A stretch of DNA of 64,000 nt from assembly GCF_019635515.1 (NCBI RefSeq), contig NZ_JAHBZI010000001.1, positions 2,170,001 to 2,234,000 of the forward strand, in the 5' to 3' direction. The first letter of the stretch is position 1. Each line of letters begins with the position of its first letter. The notes beneath the pieces were generated by a model. It was not told the DNA's origin. It searched no databases and saw only the letters and a program-made list of their open reading frames with translations. This stretch comes from Sphingomonas sp. (GTDB lineage Bacteria > Pseudomonadota > Alphaproteobacteria > Sphingomonadales > Sphingomonadaceae). Shown here piece after piece: positions 18,640 to 27,680 of this stretch. The position numbers and the translations under genes were made by a program.

Positions 18640-18824
18640 CCGGAACACCTCAGGCAAAGGTGGGCCTGAAGACGATCCATAACGATGACGACAAGAGCAA
18701 GACGAAGAACGTGATCCTCTACGCGTTCAGCCCATCTTATGGGTGCCATTGCTTTTACCATCCGCCCAAACCGCGATTTAGGGTTTCCGACGCAGCCTCC
18801 AGATCGGCAAGGGGATTGCGGAGC

Positions 18825-19091
18825 GTGAACAAGGTCCAGCGGCGCGCCATTCTGAAGCGACGGGCTGAGGAGCAGGGCTGGCGGTGCTGCTATTGCAAGC
18901 GCCCCTTCACCATGGGCGGCAAGACGCGCGCGACCATCGAGCATGTCCAGGCGCGCATGGATGGCGGGCGAGACGATGTCGCCAATCTCAAGGCCGCGTG
19001 CCTGCATTGCAATCAGCATCGCGGTACCCAGATGAACCAGGCGCGCCAGAGAGCCCGCGCGCTGCTTGCCATGGCTGCCCGCCCCGTCTAA
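18825..19091 (+). CDS. HNH endonuclease domain protein (small)
   Basis: Small nuclease-like protein with a zinc-binding HNH fold. The first CxxC is CCYC (WRCCYCKRP), then TIEHVQARMDGG supplies the catalytic His, and AACLHCNQHRG the second CxxC. About 88 residues from the GTG at 18825, which follows a GCGGAG site. The frame stays open upstream to 18660, but that stretch reads like intergenic sequence and includes lower-GC promoter-like DNA. It sits alone between ruvX and pyrB. The role is not known; stand-alone HNH proteins can be repair, restriction or mobile-element derived. Confidence 0.75.
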   Translation: MNKVQRRAILKRRAEEQGWRCCYCKRPFTMGGKTRATIEHVQARMDGGRDDVANLKAACLHCNQHRGTQMNQARQRARALLAMAARPV

Positions 19092-19103
19092 CCCGCCCTT
19101 TTA

Positions 19104-20093
19104 ATGCAAGCCTCAGATCATCGCCCCGCTGCCCAGCTTTCCGGCAGCGCCGCTTTCCCGCACCGGCATCTCACCGGCATCGCCGGTCTTCAGCCGCATG
19201 AGATCATGTTTCTGCTCGACGAGGCCGAGCAATGGGTCGAGGCCAATCGCAGCCGTGCCAAGAATGATCACCGGCTCGATGGCATCACCCAGATCAACGC
19301 CTTTTTCGAGAACAGCACCCGCACGCTCCTGTCGTTCGAGATCGCCGGCAAGCGGCTGGGCGCGGACGTGGTCAACATGCATGTCGGCCAGAGTTCGGTG
19401 AAGAAGGGTGAAACGCTGATCGACACCGCGGTGACCCTCAACGCGATGCGCGCCGACGTCATCGTCATCCGCCATGGCAGTTCGGGCGCGGTCGATCTGA
19501 TCGCACAGAAGGTCGATTGCCCGGTGCTCAACGCTGGCGACGGCTGGCACGAGCACCCTACCCAGGCGCTGCTCGACGCCCTCACCATCCGCCGCCGCCG
19601 GGGCGGCGTTGCCGGGCAACGCGTGGTGATCTGTGGCGACATCCTCCACAGCCGCGTCGCCCGCTCGAATATGCTGGCGCTGACCGCATTGGCCGCCGAG
19701 GTCCGGGTCGTCGCGCCGTCGACGCTGATGCCCGCCGGCATCGAGCGCATGTACGTCACGCCCTTCACCGATTTCGATGCCGCGCTGGAGGGCGCCGATG
19801 TCGTGATGATGCTTCGTGTCCAGAATGAGCGAATGGCGGGCGGCTTCATCCCCTCAAGCCGCGAATTTCATATGCGCTACGGCCTCACCCCCGAGCGGCT
19901 GGCGCTGGCCAGGCCCGACGCGCTGGTGATGCATCCGGGGCCGATGAACCGCGGGGTCGAGATCGACAGCTCGGTCGCCGATGATCCGCGGCGCAGCGCG
20001 ATCACCGAACAGGTTGAAATGGGCGTCGCCGTCCGTATGGCCTGCCTCGACGTGCTGACCAGGCGCGCACGCGGCGTGGAGGGCTGGGCATGA
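19104..20093 (+). CDS. pyrB: Aspartate carbamoyltransferase catalytic subunit
   Basis: Catalyses carbamoyl phosphate plus aspartate to carbamoyl-aspartate in pyrimidine synthesis. The carbamoyl-phosphate loop STRT is at residues 71-74, then [10 protein letters not shown] holds the 80s-loop Ser and Lys. [10 protein letters not shown] is the family signature, and MLRVQNERM and [12 protein letters not shown] complete the active site. Length of 329 residues is typical. The stop overlaps the start of the pyrC-like gene (ATGA), and no pyrI is present, consistent with a dodecameric enzyme that needs a dihydroorotase-like partner. Confidence 0.96.
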   Translation: MQASDHRPAAQLSGSAAFPHRHLTGIAGLQPHEIMFLLDEAEQWVEANRSRAKNDHRLDGITQINAFFENSTRTLLSFEIAGKRLGADVVNMHVGQSSVKKGETLIDTAVTLNAMRADVIVIRHGSSGAVDLIAQKVDCPVLNAGDGWHEHPTQALLDALTIRRRRGGVAGQRVVICGDILHSRVARSNMLALTALAAEVRVVAPSTLMPAGIERMYVTPFTDFDAALEGADVVMMLRVQNERMAGGFIPSSREFHMRYGLTPERLALARPDALVMHPGPMNRGVEIDSSVADDPRRSAITEQVEMGVAVRMACLDVLTRRARGVEGWA

Positions 20094-21307
20094 CCCTCGC
20101 TTTCACCAACGCCACGCTCGTCTGCCCGGCCGGCGGTGTCAGCAAGGGCGGACTGCTCGTCGAAAACGGCGTGATCGCCGCTGCTGGCGAGATCGCCATC
20201 CCGCCGGACGCGGAAACCATTGATCTCGCGCGCAAGACTCTCGCGCCCGCCCTCATCGATCTCGGCGTGTTCGACGTCGATCGCGCCGCCTGCCGCTTCG
20301 GCGGGATCGCCCGCGTCGGGCTGATGCCTGATCAATCGCCGGTACTCGACGATCCCGGCATCGTCCGCCGCGCCGCGACCTCGGGGAAGCCCGATCTCTG
20401 GGTCCATCCCATCGCCGCCGCCACGCGCGCGCTGGCGGGCGAGGATATCGGTGAGATGGCGATCAACATGTCCGCAGGCGCCAGGGCCGTCGCCACCGGA
20501 CGCGGCTGGATCGCCGATGCCGGAGTAATGCGCAAGGTGCTGGCCTATGCCCGCGACTGCGGCCTCGCCGTGGTCGCCCATGCCGAAGATGGCGGCCTGA
20601 CGGACGGCGTTGCGGCGACCGAAGGCGAGACCGCGACCCGGCTTGGCCTTCCCGCCGCCCCCGCCATCGCCGAAGCGCTCGCCATCGCCCGCGACCTGAT
20701 GCTCGCCGAGGAAACGCAAGCGCACATCCATTTCCGCCAGGTCACCACCGCCGCCGGCTTCGATCTGATCCGCACCGCCAAACGCCGCGGCGTTGCGGTG
20801 ACATGTGGAATCACCCCCGCGCATCTGCTGCTCTCCGACATCGCGATGAGCGACTTCCGTACCTTCGCCCGCCTCTCGCCGCCGCTCCGCGACGAGGGCG
20901 ACCGGCAGGCGGCGCTGGCGGCGATCAAGGATGGCACCATCGATGTCATCGCATCGGGCCACGATCCGCGCGGCCCCGAAGCCAAGCGCCTCCCCTTCGC
21001 CGATGCCGAGCCCGGCATGTCGGGCGCGGAAACGCTGCTGGCGCTGTCGCTGGGCCTGGTTCGCGACGGATTGCTGCCGATCGAGCGCCTGTTCGCCTTG
21101 CTCGCCAGCAATCCCGCCAGGGTGCTCGGCATCCACGCCGGCACGCTCGAATCCGGCATGCCCGCCGACCTGATTGTCCTCGATCCCGAAACGCCTTGGG
21201 TGATCGACGCCGATCGCATGACGGCGCGCGCCGGCAACACGCCGTTCGACAAGCTTCCCGTTCAGGGCAAGGCGCTGCGCCTGTTCAAGGGCGGCAGCGA
21301 GGTCTGA
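20090..21307 (+). CDS. Dihydroorotase-like protein lacking metal ligands (PyrC', probable ATCase partner)
   Basis: An amidohydrolase-fold protein of 405 residues, similar overall to type I dihydroorotase, coupled to pyrB by a four-base overlap. The active site is degenerate. Where DLHVHLRE is expected, the sequence is DLGVFDVD, so both histidines of HxH (residues 59 and 61) are Gly and Phe. Where TDHAPH is expected, it reads SGHDPR, with Gly290 in place of the catalytic Asp. His164 (VVAHAED) and a His in AHIHF are retained. In Pseudomonas an inactive PyrC' of this sort is needed to assemble active PyrB; the same role is inferred here. A genuine dihydroorotase should then exist elsewhere in the genome. 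Confidence 0.88.
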   Translation: MTLAFTNATLVCPAGGVSKGGLLVENGVIAAAGEIAIPPDAETIDLARKTLAPALIDLGVFDVDRAACRFGGIARVGLMPDQSPVLDDPGIVRRAATSGKPDLWVHPIAAATRALAGEDIGEMAINMSAGARAVATGRGWIADAGVMRKVLAYARDCGLAVVAHAEDGGLTDGVAATEGETATRLGLPAAPAIAEALAIARDLMLAEETQAHIHFRQVTTAAGFDLIRTAKRRGVAVTCGITPAHLLLSDIAMSDFRTFARLSPPLRDEGDRQAALAAIKDGTIDVIASGHDPRGPEAKRLPFADAEPGMSGAETLLALSLGLVRDGLLPIERLFALLASNPARVLGIHAGTLESGMPADLIVLDPETPWVIDADRMTARAGNTPFDKLPVQGKALRLFKGGSEV

Positions 21308-21312
21308 CAACG

Positions 21313-21342
21313 AAAAAGGCCGGGCGTTGGCCCGGCCTTTTC
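21313..21342. terminator. Bidirectional intrinsic terminator
   Basis: AAAAAGGCCGGGC-GTTG-GCCCGGCCTTTT forms a near-perfect GC stem with flanking A and T runs. It works in both directions between the convergent pyrC' and the SPOR/TPR gene. Confidence 0.9.
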
Positions 21343-21364
21343 CTGCCCCGATGAGAGGGAAAGT

Positions 21365-22708
21365 CTAACGCGACGCGAGCTGTGCGTCGCGGCCGGGCCG
21401 GGCCCAGCTTGCCAGCGCATCGCCGGCCTGCACCCGCACGAAGCAGGTTCCGCCGGTCGAGCGTACCTGACGGCACAGGGTGTCGGCATGGTTGCGGGCG
21501 AAGCCGCCAACCGAGAGGCGATAGAAATTGCCGGCGCGGGTCGAGATATTGGCGCCCTGCGGCATGCTCGATGCCAGGCCCGGCACGCGGCGCGTATGCT
21601 TGGTCCACGCGTCGCGGGCGACGGCGGCGTTGGTATAAGCACCGAGCTGGACATAATATTTGCCGCCGCTCGCGCCCGACGAAACCGGGGCCCGAACCTC
21701 GGCAAGCCGCACCGCCGCCGAAGCGCGCGCGGGTGGCGAGACATCACGGCGGGAGGCGGGAATCGCCTGCACGATTTCCGCGCGCGGCCCGAACACGACA
21801 TTGGCGACTTGCTGTGAAACAGGTGCTTCGGCGTTGACCGAATCCACTTCGGCGACGCGAACATCGCTCTCGGCGTTCGCTGGCGCGCCCGGCATATATT
21901 GATCGACCGGATCGACCGTCGGCGCTGCCGGAGCCACCGCCGCGAGCATCACACCCGGCTGTTGCGCGAGCGCAAGGCGCACCGGCTGGCCGCCGTCCTG
22001 CACCGCATTGACGCCGAGCAGCGATGCCACTTGGTCATACGCATTGGTCGGGCGCGAGAATTTCGCCCATTCCATGATCCGCGCGTCGACCTGATCGGGA
22101 GCCACGTCGATTTCGACGAACTTCTTGGCTTCGGCCCAGCGGCCGGCGAGCGCCAGGCTCAGCGCCAGATTCTGGCGGGTCTTCGCCGTGGCATCGGCGG
22201 CGCGCGCCGCCGGCATCAGGATGTCGATGGCAGTCACCGGATCGCCCGCCAACGCCAGCGCCAGCCCGCGATCGCTTGCCGGGATATGATCGGCATGCGT
22301 CTCAAGCGTCGAGCGCGCGCCGGCCCAGTCGCCGCCAGCGATCTTTGCGAGCGCGAGGTTGAGCGCGACGCGGCCATCCTCGGGGTTGAGCGTCAGCGCG
22401 TCGTTCAGCGCCTGCATGGCCGAAGTGAAGCGGCCCGAAAGCAGATAGGCTTGCCCCAGCAGCGCGCGATACTCGGCGTTCTGCGGATCGTTGGCGACCG
22501 CCAGCTCGGCGTGCTGCACGGCCTGCGCAGCCTTGCGCTTGGCGATCGCCTTGCGCGCCGCCGCCGCTTCCGACGCCGCCTTTTTGGCGTTGGGCGCGTC
22601 GGTCGCGAAGGCCGGGAGCGCGAAACCCTGGGTCCACGCGCCGCCCGCGAGCGTCCCGCCGAGTGCGAGTGCCGAAAGGCCGAACAGAAGTTTGCTACGG
22701 GTATTCAT
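21365..22708 (-). CDS. TPR and SPOR domain exported protein
   Basis: A signal peptide (MNTRSKLLFGLSALALGGTLAGG) is followed by Ala/Lys-rich sequence and tetratricopeptide-like repeats covering about residues 60-220 (for example AEYRALLGQAYLLSGRF and DGRVALNLALAKIAGG). A Pro/Ala linker follows. The C-terminal SPOR domain begins GGKYYVQLGAYTNAAVARDAW, which binds denuded septal peptidoglycan. SPOR domains usually place proteins at the division site. The ATG at 22708 gives a proper signal peptide; earlier in-frame starts do not. It is the third gene of the parA-RHH-SPOR set. Confidence 0.82.
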   Translation of the reverse strand: MNTRSKLLFGLSALALGGTLAGGAWTQGFALPAFATDAPNAKKAASEAAAARKAIAKRKAAQAVQHAELAVANDPQNAEYRALLGQAYLLSGRFTSAMQALNDALTLNPEDGRVALNLALAKIAGGDWAGARSTLETHADHIPASDRGLALALAGDPVTAIDILMPAARAADATAKTRQNLALSLALAGRWAEAKKFVEIDVAPDQVDARIMEWAKFSRPTNAYDQVASLLGVNAVQDGGQPVRLALAQQPGVMLAAVAPAAPTVDPVDQYMPGAPANAESDVRVAEVDSVNAEAPVSQQVANVVFGPRAEIVQAIPASRRDVSPPARASAAVRLAEVRAPVSSGASGGKYYVQLGAYTNAAVARDAWTKHTRRVPGLASSMPQGANISTRAGNFYRLSVGGFARNHADTLCRQVRSTGGTCFVRVQAGDALASWARPGRDAQLASR

Positions 22709-22721
22709 GGTCCCTGATCCC

Positions 22722-23255
22722 TCACCCATGATCCTTGCCCGGGCCAATCTGGCGCGCGAGCGCTTCGACCTCGGGTTGCGAATTCAGAAAGGCGTCGAGC
22801 GCCTCGGTCACAATCTGTTGCGCCGAACGATTGGTCACCGCCGATGCGAGGCGCAGCCGCAAATGACGGTCGGTATCAAGCCGCAGCGTGAAGGCGGCCT
22901 TGTTGCCCTTGGCGGCGGCCTCGCGCGCCACGCGCACCGCGGCGGCGGGCGCCAGCGGCTTGGCTGCGGGCGCCGGGGTAGGCGCTGGCGGAACCGGCTG
23001 CGAAATCTGTTCCGCGATCGCTTCGATCTGGCGAAGCACTACGGGTTTCTCCGGCGCCTTCCCGGCCGGCTGATTGTGCACCGGCTGGGTCACCGCCACG
23101 GGTTCGTCGCCCATGTCGTTCCAGCCGAGGTCGTCATAGGAAGCGTTCGGCGACAGGCCGACAAAGCCCTGCGGGCGCATCGCCGGCTTGGCCTGTCCCT
23201 TGCGCGCCAACAGCCCCGACGAGAGCGACGCCATCGGTTTGGAGTTCCCCATCAT
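22722..23255 (-). CDS. Ribbon-helix-helix-like partner of ParA (177 aa)
   Basis: The N-terminal half is low complexity (Pro/Ala linker about residues 85-105), while residues about 120-170 read AAFTLRLDTDRHLRLRLASA followed by RSAQQIVTEALDAFL. This has the strand-helix-helix pattern of ribbon-helix-helix DNA-binding proteins such as ParG-type partners. The start codon's last base overlaps the parA stop (1-base overlap), which indicates coupled expression. I infer a centromere-binding or regulatory partner for the ATPase. It could also be a structural adaptor without DNA binding. Confidence 0.7.
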   Translation of the reverse strand: MMGNSKPMASLSSGLLARKGQAKPAMRPQGFVGLSPNASYDDLGWNDMGDEPVAVTQPVHNQPAGKAPEKPVVLRQIEAIAEQISQPVPPAPTPAPAAKPLAPAAAVRVAREAAAKGNKAAFTLRLDTDRHLRLRLASAVTNRSAQQIVTEALDAFLNSQPEVEALARQIGPGKDHG

Positions 23256-23971
23256 CAGCTCACCACCCGGCGGCCGAACCCGCCTGCGGGGCGCGCCGCG
23301 CCAAAGTGACTATGGACCGCCGCCGGAGCCGCGAACACGGTGCGGCGGAAATTCTTCTCGAGCCGGTCGGCGATGTATGTCCACAGCGCGGTCACCTCAC
23401 CCGACGAGCGGCTGTTGGGATCGATCTCCATCACGGTGCGCCCGTCGATCATCGACGAGGCGAAATCGGTGCGATGGTGAATGGTGACCGGGGCGACGGT
23501 GCCGTGCTGCGACAACGCGACCGCGGCGTCGGAAGTGATTCGCGCCTTGGGCGTCGCGGCGTTGACGACGAAGATCAGCGGCTTGCCGGCGCGGTCGCAC
23601 AGATCGACGGTGGCGCCGACGGCGCGGAGATCGTGCGGTGACGGGCGCGTCGGGATGACGATCAGTTCGGCAACCTGGATCACGCTCTGGATCGCCATGG
23701 TGATGGCGGGCGGCGTATCGATCACGGCGAGCTTGAAGCCCTGCTGACGCAGAACTTCCAGATCGGCGGCGAGCCGCGCGACGGTGGTCTGGGCAAAGGC
23801 CGGCAACTCGGTCTCGCGCTCGTTCCACCAATCCGAGAGCGACCCCTGCGGGTCGATGTCGATGAGCACGACCGGGCCGCAGCCCGCCCGCTCCGCCTGC
23901 ACGGCGAGGTGACCGGACAAGGTCGTCTTGCCGGACCCACCTTTCTGCGATGCCATCGCCAGAACGCGCAT
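23255..23971 (-). CDS. ParA/MinD-family ATPase
   Basis: Deviant Walker A ATPase: KGGSGKTT at residues 10-17, with the signature Lys10. Switch I is DIDPQGSLSDWW and the Walker B region is LAVIDTPPAI. The C-terminal 30 residues are Ala/Arg-rich and extended. The protein has 238 residues, closer to small orphan ParA proteins than to chromosomal ParA (about 260), and no parB gene is adjacent. It heads a three-gene set with the RHH-like and SPOR genes. Such ATPases position DNA, protein arrays or division components. A GAGGGG site precedes the ATG. Confidence 0.9.
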   Translation of the reverse strand: MRVLAMASQKGGSGKTTLSGHLAVQAERAGCGPVVLIDIDPQGSLSDWWNERETELPAFAQTTVARLAADLEVLRQQGFKLAVIDTPPAITMAIQSVIQVAELIVIPTRPSPHDLRAVGATVDLCDRAGKPLIFVVNAATPKARITSDAAVALSQHGTVAPVTIHHRTDFASSMIDGRTVMEIDPNSRSSGEVTALWTYIADRLEKNFRRTVFAAPAAVHSHFGAARPAGGFGRRVVS

Positions 23972-24102
23972 GTACCCCCTCGAACTTCACTCGAAACCAG
24001 TGCCGGGAATGCCACGCGGTCTCTCAAGAAGAAGTTAACGCGTACCGCTGCGGGACGAACGCGGTCCGAACGGGAAGTAAGGGTTTCTTTCCCTTTCGAT
24101 GG

Positions 24103-24117
24103 TTAACTGGCACTTAG
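24103..24117 (+). promoter_or_regulatory. CtrA-box-like motif upstream of the SPOR/Sel1 gene
   Basis: TTAA-CTGGCAC-TTAG matches the alphaproteobacterial CtrA consensus TTAA-N7-TTAA with one mismatch. It lies 45 bases before the SPOR/Sel1 start, in the divergent gap facing parA. Cell-division genes are common CtrA targets in this class. It may be chance in the AT-rich part of the gap. Confidence 0.3.
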
Positions 24118-24161
24118 TGTTGTTTGAAGAACACGAACCCGGGGGCGGGAGTTTGGATCGG

Positions 24162-25109
24162 ATGAAGTCTCTTTGGTTGGCTGCGGCGGCCCTTGCCGCG
24201 CTGCTCGCAACCCCCGCGCTGGCGCAGGACGCAAGCGTGAAAGCCGGCGTCGATGCCTGGGACAAGGGTGATTACAAGGGCGCCGTCGATCTGTGGCGCG
24301 CCTCGGCGAACAAGGGCAATGCCGACGCCCAGTTCAATCTCGGCCAGGCGTACAAGCTCGGTCGCGGCGTCCCCGCCGATCTCAAACAGGCTGAAGTCTG
24401 GTACGGCAAGGCCGCATGGCAGGGTCATGAGCAGGCCGAGGCGAGCTACGGCCTCGCCCTCTTCGCCAATGGCAAGCGCAGCGAGGCACTGACCTGGCTG
24501 CAGCGCGCCGTCCAGCGCGGCGATCCGCGGGCGCAATATGTGCTGGGCACGATGTATTTCAACGGCGATGTCGTCGCGAAGGATTGGGTACGCGCCTATG
24601 CGCTGGTCACCCGCTCGTCGCAGACCGGCCTCAACGAAGCCTCCAGCGCGCTCGCGCAGATGGACAAATATATGTCTCTGGCCGAGCGCCAGCAGGGCCT
24701 GACCTTAGCGCGCAAGTATGAGGAAGAGTTCAACCGCGCGCCCAATATCGATCTGCCGCCGCCACAAATGGCGTCTAACGATCCGCCAGTGACCGCCGCA
24801 CCCCGGCCTGCGCCCCGCCCGACCCCGGTTGCGGTCACCAGGCCGCCGGTGGCCAAACCGCCGGTTACGACTGTGGCCGTCGCCACACCGGCGCGCGATG
24901 GCGGCTGGCGCCTCCAGCTCGGCGCGTTCGGCGATCCCAACAACGCCCGCAAGCTATGGGGGCAAGTCGGCAGCCGATTCCCGGGCCGCCAGGTCTATTA
25001 CGTCAAGCAAGGCAACCTGACCCGCGTGCTGGTCGGCCCGTTCGCCAGCCGCGGCGAAGCAGCGGGCTCGTGCGGCGGCGTCAGCCCCTGCGTGCCGGTC
25101 TCTAAATAA
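24162..25109 (+). CDS. Sel1-repeat and SPOR domain exported protein
   Basis: Signal peptide (MKSLWLAAAALAALLATPALAQ). Residues about 35-165 hold Sel1-like helical repeats (NADAQFNLGQAYKLGRGVP, PRAQYVLGTMYFNGD). A Pro-rich linker of about 50 residues follows. The C-terminal SPOR domain starts GGWRLQLGAFGDPNNARKLW and ends with RVLVGPFASRGEA. It is likely a periplasmic septal-peptidoglycan binder. The ATG giving the signal peptide was chosen over an ATG at 24099. It is divergent from parA, so both strands of this locus encode SPOR proteins. Confidence 0.85.
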   Translation: MKSLWLAAAALAALLATPALAQDASVKAGVDAWDKGDYKGAVDLWRASANKGNADAQFNLGQAYKLGRGVPADLKQAEVWYGKAAWQGHEQAEASYGLALFANGKRSEALTWLQRAVQRGDPRAQYVLGTMYFNGDVVAKDWVRAYALVTRSSQTGLNEASSALAQMDKYMSLAERQQGLTLARKYEEEFNRAPNIDLPPPQMASNDPPVTAAPRPAPRPTPVAVTRPPVAKPPVTTVAVATPARDGGWRLQLGAFGDPNNARKLWGQVGSRFPGRQVYYVKQGNLTRVLVGPFASRGEAAGSCGGVSPCVPVSK

Positions 25110-25114
25110 GGAAA

Positions 25115-25139
25115 CGCCACCGCAACGAAAGCGGTGGCG
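25115..25139 (+). terminator. Hairpin after the SPOR/Sel1 gene
   Basis: CGCCACCGC-AACGAAA-GCGGTGGCG is a perfect 9-bp stem five bases after the stop codon. It is not followed by a clean T run, so termination may be partial and some reading into the MipA gene is possible. Confidence 0.6.
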
Positions 25140-25154
25140 CTTCGTTCGCTCGCG

Positions 25155-25940
25155 ATGATCCGGACATTTCTCACGGCGGTGCTGCTGTGCGCCTTCGCCA
25201 TCCCCGCCGCGGCGCAGACCGAAACCTCCGAAAAGGAACCCCGCCGCGTTCGCGTCGGTCTCGGCCCGCAGCTGGCGCCAAGCTTCCCCGGCTCGCGCGA
25301 TCATTCGGTGCGGCCCTATTGGGACCTGTCGATCGCGCGCGGCGACACTCCCTTCGACTATGAGGCGCCCGACGAGACCTTCGGGCTCCCGTTGCTCAAG
25401 ACCGGCGACTTCGAGTTTGGCCCCGCGCTCAATCTCGAAAACGCCCGCCGTCGCAAGCGCGTTGGCGCGCCGGTCGATGAAGTCGGCACGACCCTCGAAG
25501 CCGGCGGCTTTACCCAAGTCTGGCTCACGCCGGCGCTGCGCATCCGCGCCGAAGCCCGCCAAGGGGTGAACGGCCATCGCAGCCTCGTCGGCGCGGTCGG
25601 CGCCGACTATGTCATACGCGAAGGCGATAAATGGCTGCTCTCCCTAGGCCCACGCGTCAGCCTGTCGGATCGCGGCTATCAGACCGCCTATTTCGGCGTG
25701 AACGTCCGCGAAGCCACCGCCAGCGGCTTACCGCTCTATCGGCCCAGAGCGGGCGTCCACGCAGCCGGCGCGATCGCCGGCATGCATTACGCGCTCGGCG
25801 ATCGCTGGGGGATCATGGCCTTCGCCAAATATGACCGGCTGGTGGGCGATGCCGGCCGCTCGCCGCTGATCCGAACCTTCGGCAAGCGCGACCAGCTGTC
25901 GGGCGGATTGGGACTGACCTACACCTTCGGGCGCCGTTGA
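25155..25940 (+). CDS. MipA/OmpV family outer-membrane protein
   Basis: Outer-membrane beta-barrel of the MipA/OmpV family (MltA-interacting scaffold in E. coli). It begins with a signal peptide (MIRTFLTAVLLCAFAIPAAAQ), and the body is made of alternating strands (RVRVGLGPQLAPSFPG, then RPYWDLSIARG). It ends with the aromatic-type terminus LTYTFGRR. The family is thought to tether murein synthases and hydrolases or act in drug resistance. The ATG at 25155 gives the signal peptide; a GTG inside the preceding hairpin is unlikely. No strong ribosome site is visible. Confidence 0.82.
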   Translation: MIRTFLTAVLLCAFAIPAAAQTETSEKEPRRVRVGLGPQLAPSFPGSRDHSVRPYWDLSIARGDTPFDYEAPDETFGLPLLKTGDFEFGPALNLENARRRKRVGAPVDEVGTTLEAGGFTQVWLTPALRIRAEARQGVNGHRSLVGAVGADYVIREGDKWLLSLGPRVSLSDRGYQTAYFGVNVREATASGLPLYRPRAGVHAAGAIAGMHYALGDRWGIMAFAKYDRLVGDAGRSPLIRTFGKRDQLSGGLGLTYTFGRR

Positions 25941-25949
25941 TCACAGGCC

Positions 25950-26465
25950 TTAGGTGATCCAGCTTGGTCCGCATCGCGCTGTCCAACCAGCCTCCGCCCA
26001 CCGTACAACGCACAGCGAGCCGTAGCCGAAGCCGCCCGTTTTGTGCTCGAAAGAAATCTCGACCAGCGCGAGGCGGTGATTGGACGAATATATCGGGCTT
26101 GTGAACGAGATAAATTCTTCGTGCCCATCGGCGTCCGCCTTCGAAGACGGCGTCGCTGTGAACGGACAGGCAGGTCGGTATTTCTCGAACTGATAGGCCG
26201 GTTCGTTGGCGATCAAGTCGCGAACCTCGCCCGCCGTTAACGCGTGCGTTGTTGGATACGGAGATTTGAACTTGCTCGGCAGCAGTGTGCGCCATGCGGG
26301 CCGGATGTCACGAGGAAAAGCCGGAACTGCGCTGCCGATCGCGGCGGTATAGGCGGCTTCAAGCACTTTGCAGGTCGGAAGCGCCTTATCGTCCACGGGA
26401 TGTGCCGCCACGGCAAAGGGCATCATGCAAGTCAGTGCAAGGCTATACTTTGCGACCCGGGTCAT
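25950..26465 (-). CDS. Exported protein of unknown function (171 aa)
   Basis: N-terminal signal peptide ([23 protein letters not shown]). The mature part has four cysteines (TCKVL, PACPF, SLCVV, ARCGP), which could pair as disulfides in the periplasm, and an aromatic-rich C-terminus. No family recognised. Its start overlaps the end of the DUF2200 gene by 23 bases, suggesting the same transcript. Confidence 0.6.
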   Translation of the reverse strand: MTRVAKYSLALTCMMPFAVAAHPVDDKALPTCKVLEAAYTAAIGSAVPAFPRDIRPAWRTLLPSKFKSPYPTTHALTAGEVRDLIANEPAYQFEKYRPACPFTATPSSKADADGHEEFISFTSPIYSSNHRLALVEISFEHKTGGFGYGSLCVVRWAEAGWTARCGPSWIT

Positions 26466-26805
26466 CCCGTAATATCTTCGTCATTGCTCTACCTTTGGCA
26501 AGCTCATCGATCAGCTTGTCGAGATAGCGGATCTCGCGCATCAGCGGCTCCGCGATCTCCTCGATACGAACCCCGCAGATCGTGCCGGTGATCAGTTCCC
26601 GCGCCGGATTGAGCCGCGCCTGCGCAAAGAAATCCGCGAAACTGGTCCCGCCCGCCAGATGCGCGTCCAGCGCCGCCTGATCATACCCGGTCAGCCAGCG
26701 GATAATCTCGTCGACTTCCGCTCGTGTCCGCCCCTTCCTCTCGGCCTTGGCGACATAGTGAACGTATACGCTGGCGACGCTCATCGCGTAGATACGATGG
26801 GTCAT
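26443..26805 (-). CDS. DUF2200 family protein
   Basis: Small cytoplasmic protein of 120 residues. The pattern [24 protein letters not shown], then IIRWLTGYD and [16 protein letters not shown], matches DUF2200. This family of unknown function is shared by many bacteria and often annotated as a sugar-metabolism cluster protein. The ATG at 26805 overlaps the serB stop (ATGA), so it is coupled to serB. Confidence 0.82.
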   Translation of the reverse strand: MTHRIYAMSVASVYVHYVAKAERKGRTRAEVDEIIRWLTGYDQAALDAHLAGGTSFADFFAQARLNPARELITGTICGVRIEEIAEPLMREIRYLDKLIDELAKGRAMTKILRDDPGRKV

Positions 26806-27680
26806 GCGGCCACCCATTCGCTGCGGAGAATGCCCTGCGCATAGAGCAAGGTGGTTAGATCGGTATGGTCGATCCGGGCACCGGCAGCCGCCGCGACGAT
26901 CGGCTTGGCGCGATAGGCGACGCCGAGCCCGGCCTGCCGGATCATCGCCAGATCGTTGGCGCCGTCGCCCACCGCCAGCGTCTGCGCGGGAGCAAGGCCG
27001 AGTTCCTCGCGGACCGCCAATAGGGTGGTCTCCTTAGTCGCGCTGTCGACGATCGGCTTGGTGACAGTACCCGTCAGTCGCGCCTCGGCGATCTCCAGCA
27101 CATTGGCGATCACCCGCTGGAAGCCCAGCCGCTCCCCCACCGGCCCGGCAAAGCGCGTGAACCCGCCCGACACCAGCACCGTCGTGCTCCCACGCGCCGC
27201 CATCGTCTTGACCAGCGTCGCGGCACCGCTGGTGTCGCGCACCCGCTCGGCAAGGCAGCGGTCGATCGCGCTTTCCTCAAGATCCTTGAGCAATGCCACC
27301 CGCGCATCGAGCGCTTCGGCGAAATCGAGTTCGCCACGCATCGCCCGCTCGGTTACCTCGGCGATCTGCCCCTTGATCCCGGCATAGTCGGCCAGCTCGT
27401 CAATGCACTCGACGGTAATCATCGTCGAATCCATGTCGGCGACGAGCAGCTTCTTTTCGCGATGCGCGGCGGGCTGGACGATTACGTCAGTCGCGGCAAA
27501 TGCGCCTTCCAGCGTCGCCCGCGCCTGATCGGGATTGCTGTCGAACGCGATATCCGCCGCTCGGCCCTCGTCCAGCCATTGCCGTGGCCCCGGCGCGCAA
27601 CCTGAAGACGCCAGACGGTCGCTCGCGTCGGAAAGCTGCCCGCCGGCCAAACCGTCTGCTACAAGCGTGGCGATGAACAT
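26802..27680 (-). CDS. serB: Phosphoserine phosphatase
   Basis: HAD-superfamily enzyme that makes L-serine from phosphoserine. The nucleophile motif is [17 protein letters not shown] (DxDST). The second motif is [10 protein letters not shown] and the last acidic pair is [11 protein letters not shown]. An N-terminal region of about 75 residues resembles the ACT-like extension of SerB. The length of 292 residues is typical. The ATG at 27680 overlaps the divergent miaA start codon, so the two promoters must lie inside each other's coding sequence. Confidence 0.95.
   Translation of the reverse strand: MFIATLVADGLAGGQLSDASDRLASSGCAPGPRQWLDEGRAADIAFDSNPDQARATLEGAFAATDVIVQPAAHREKKLLVADMDSTMITVECIDELADYAGIKGQIAEVTERAMRGELDFAEALDARVALLKDLEESAIDRCLAERVRDTSGAATLVKTMAARGSTTVLVSGGFTRFAGPVGERLGFQRVIANVLEIAEARLTGTVTKPIVDSATKETTLLAVREELGLAPAQTLAVGDGANDLAMIRQAGLGVAYRAKPIVAAAAGARIDHTDLTTLLYAQGILRSEWVAA

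Noticed and set aside
18660..18824. N-terminal extension of the HNH protein
   Set aside because: The frame is open, but this section has lower GC and no domain, and there is a better start with a ribosome site at 18825.
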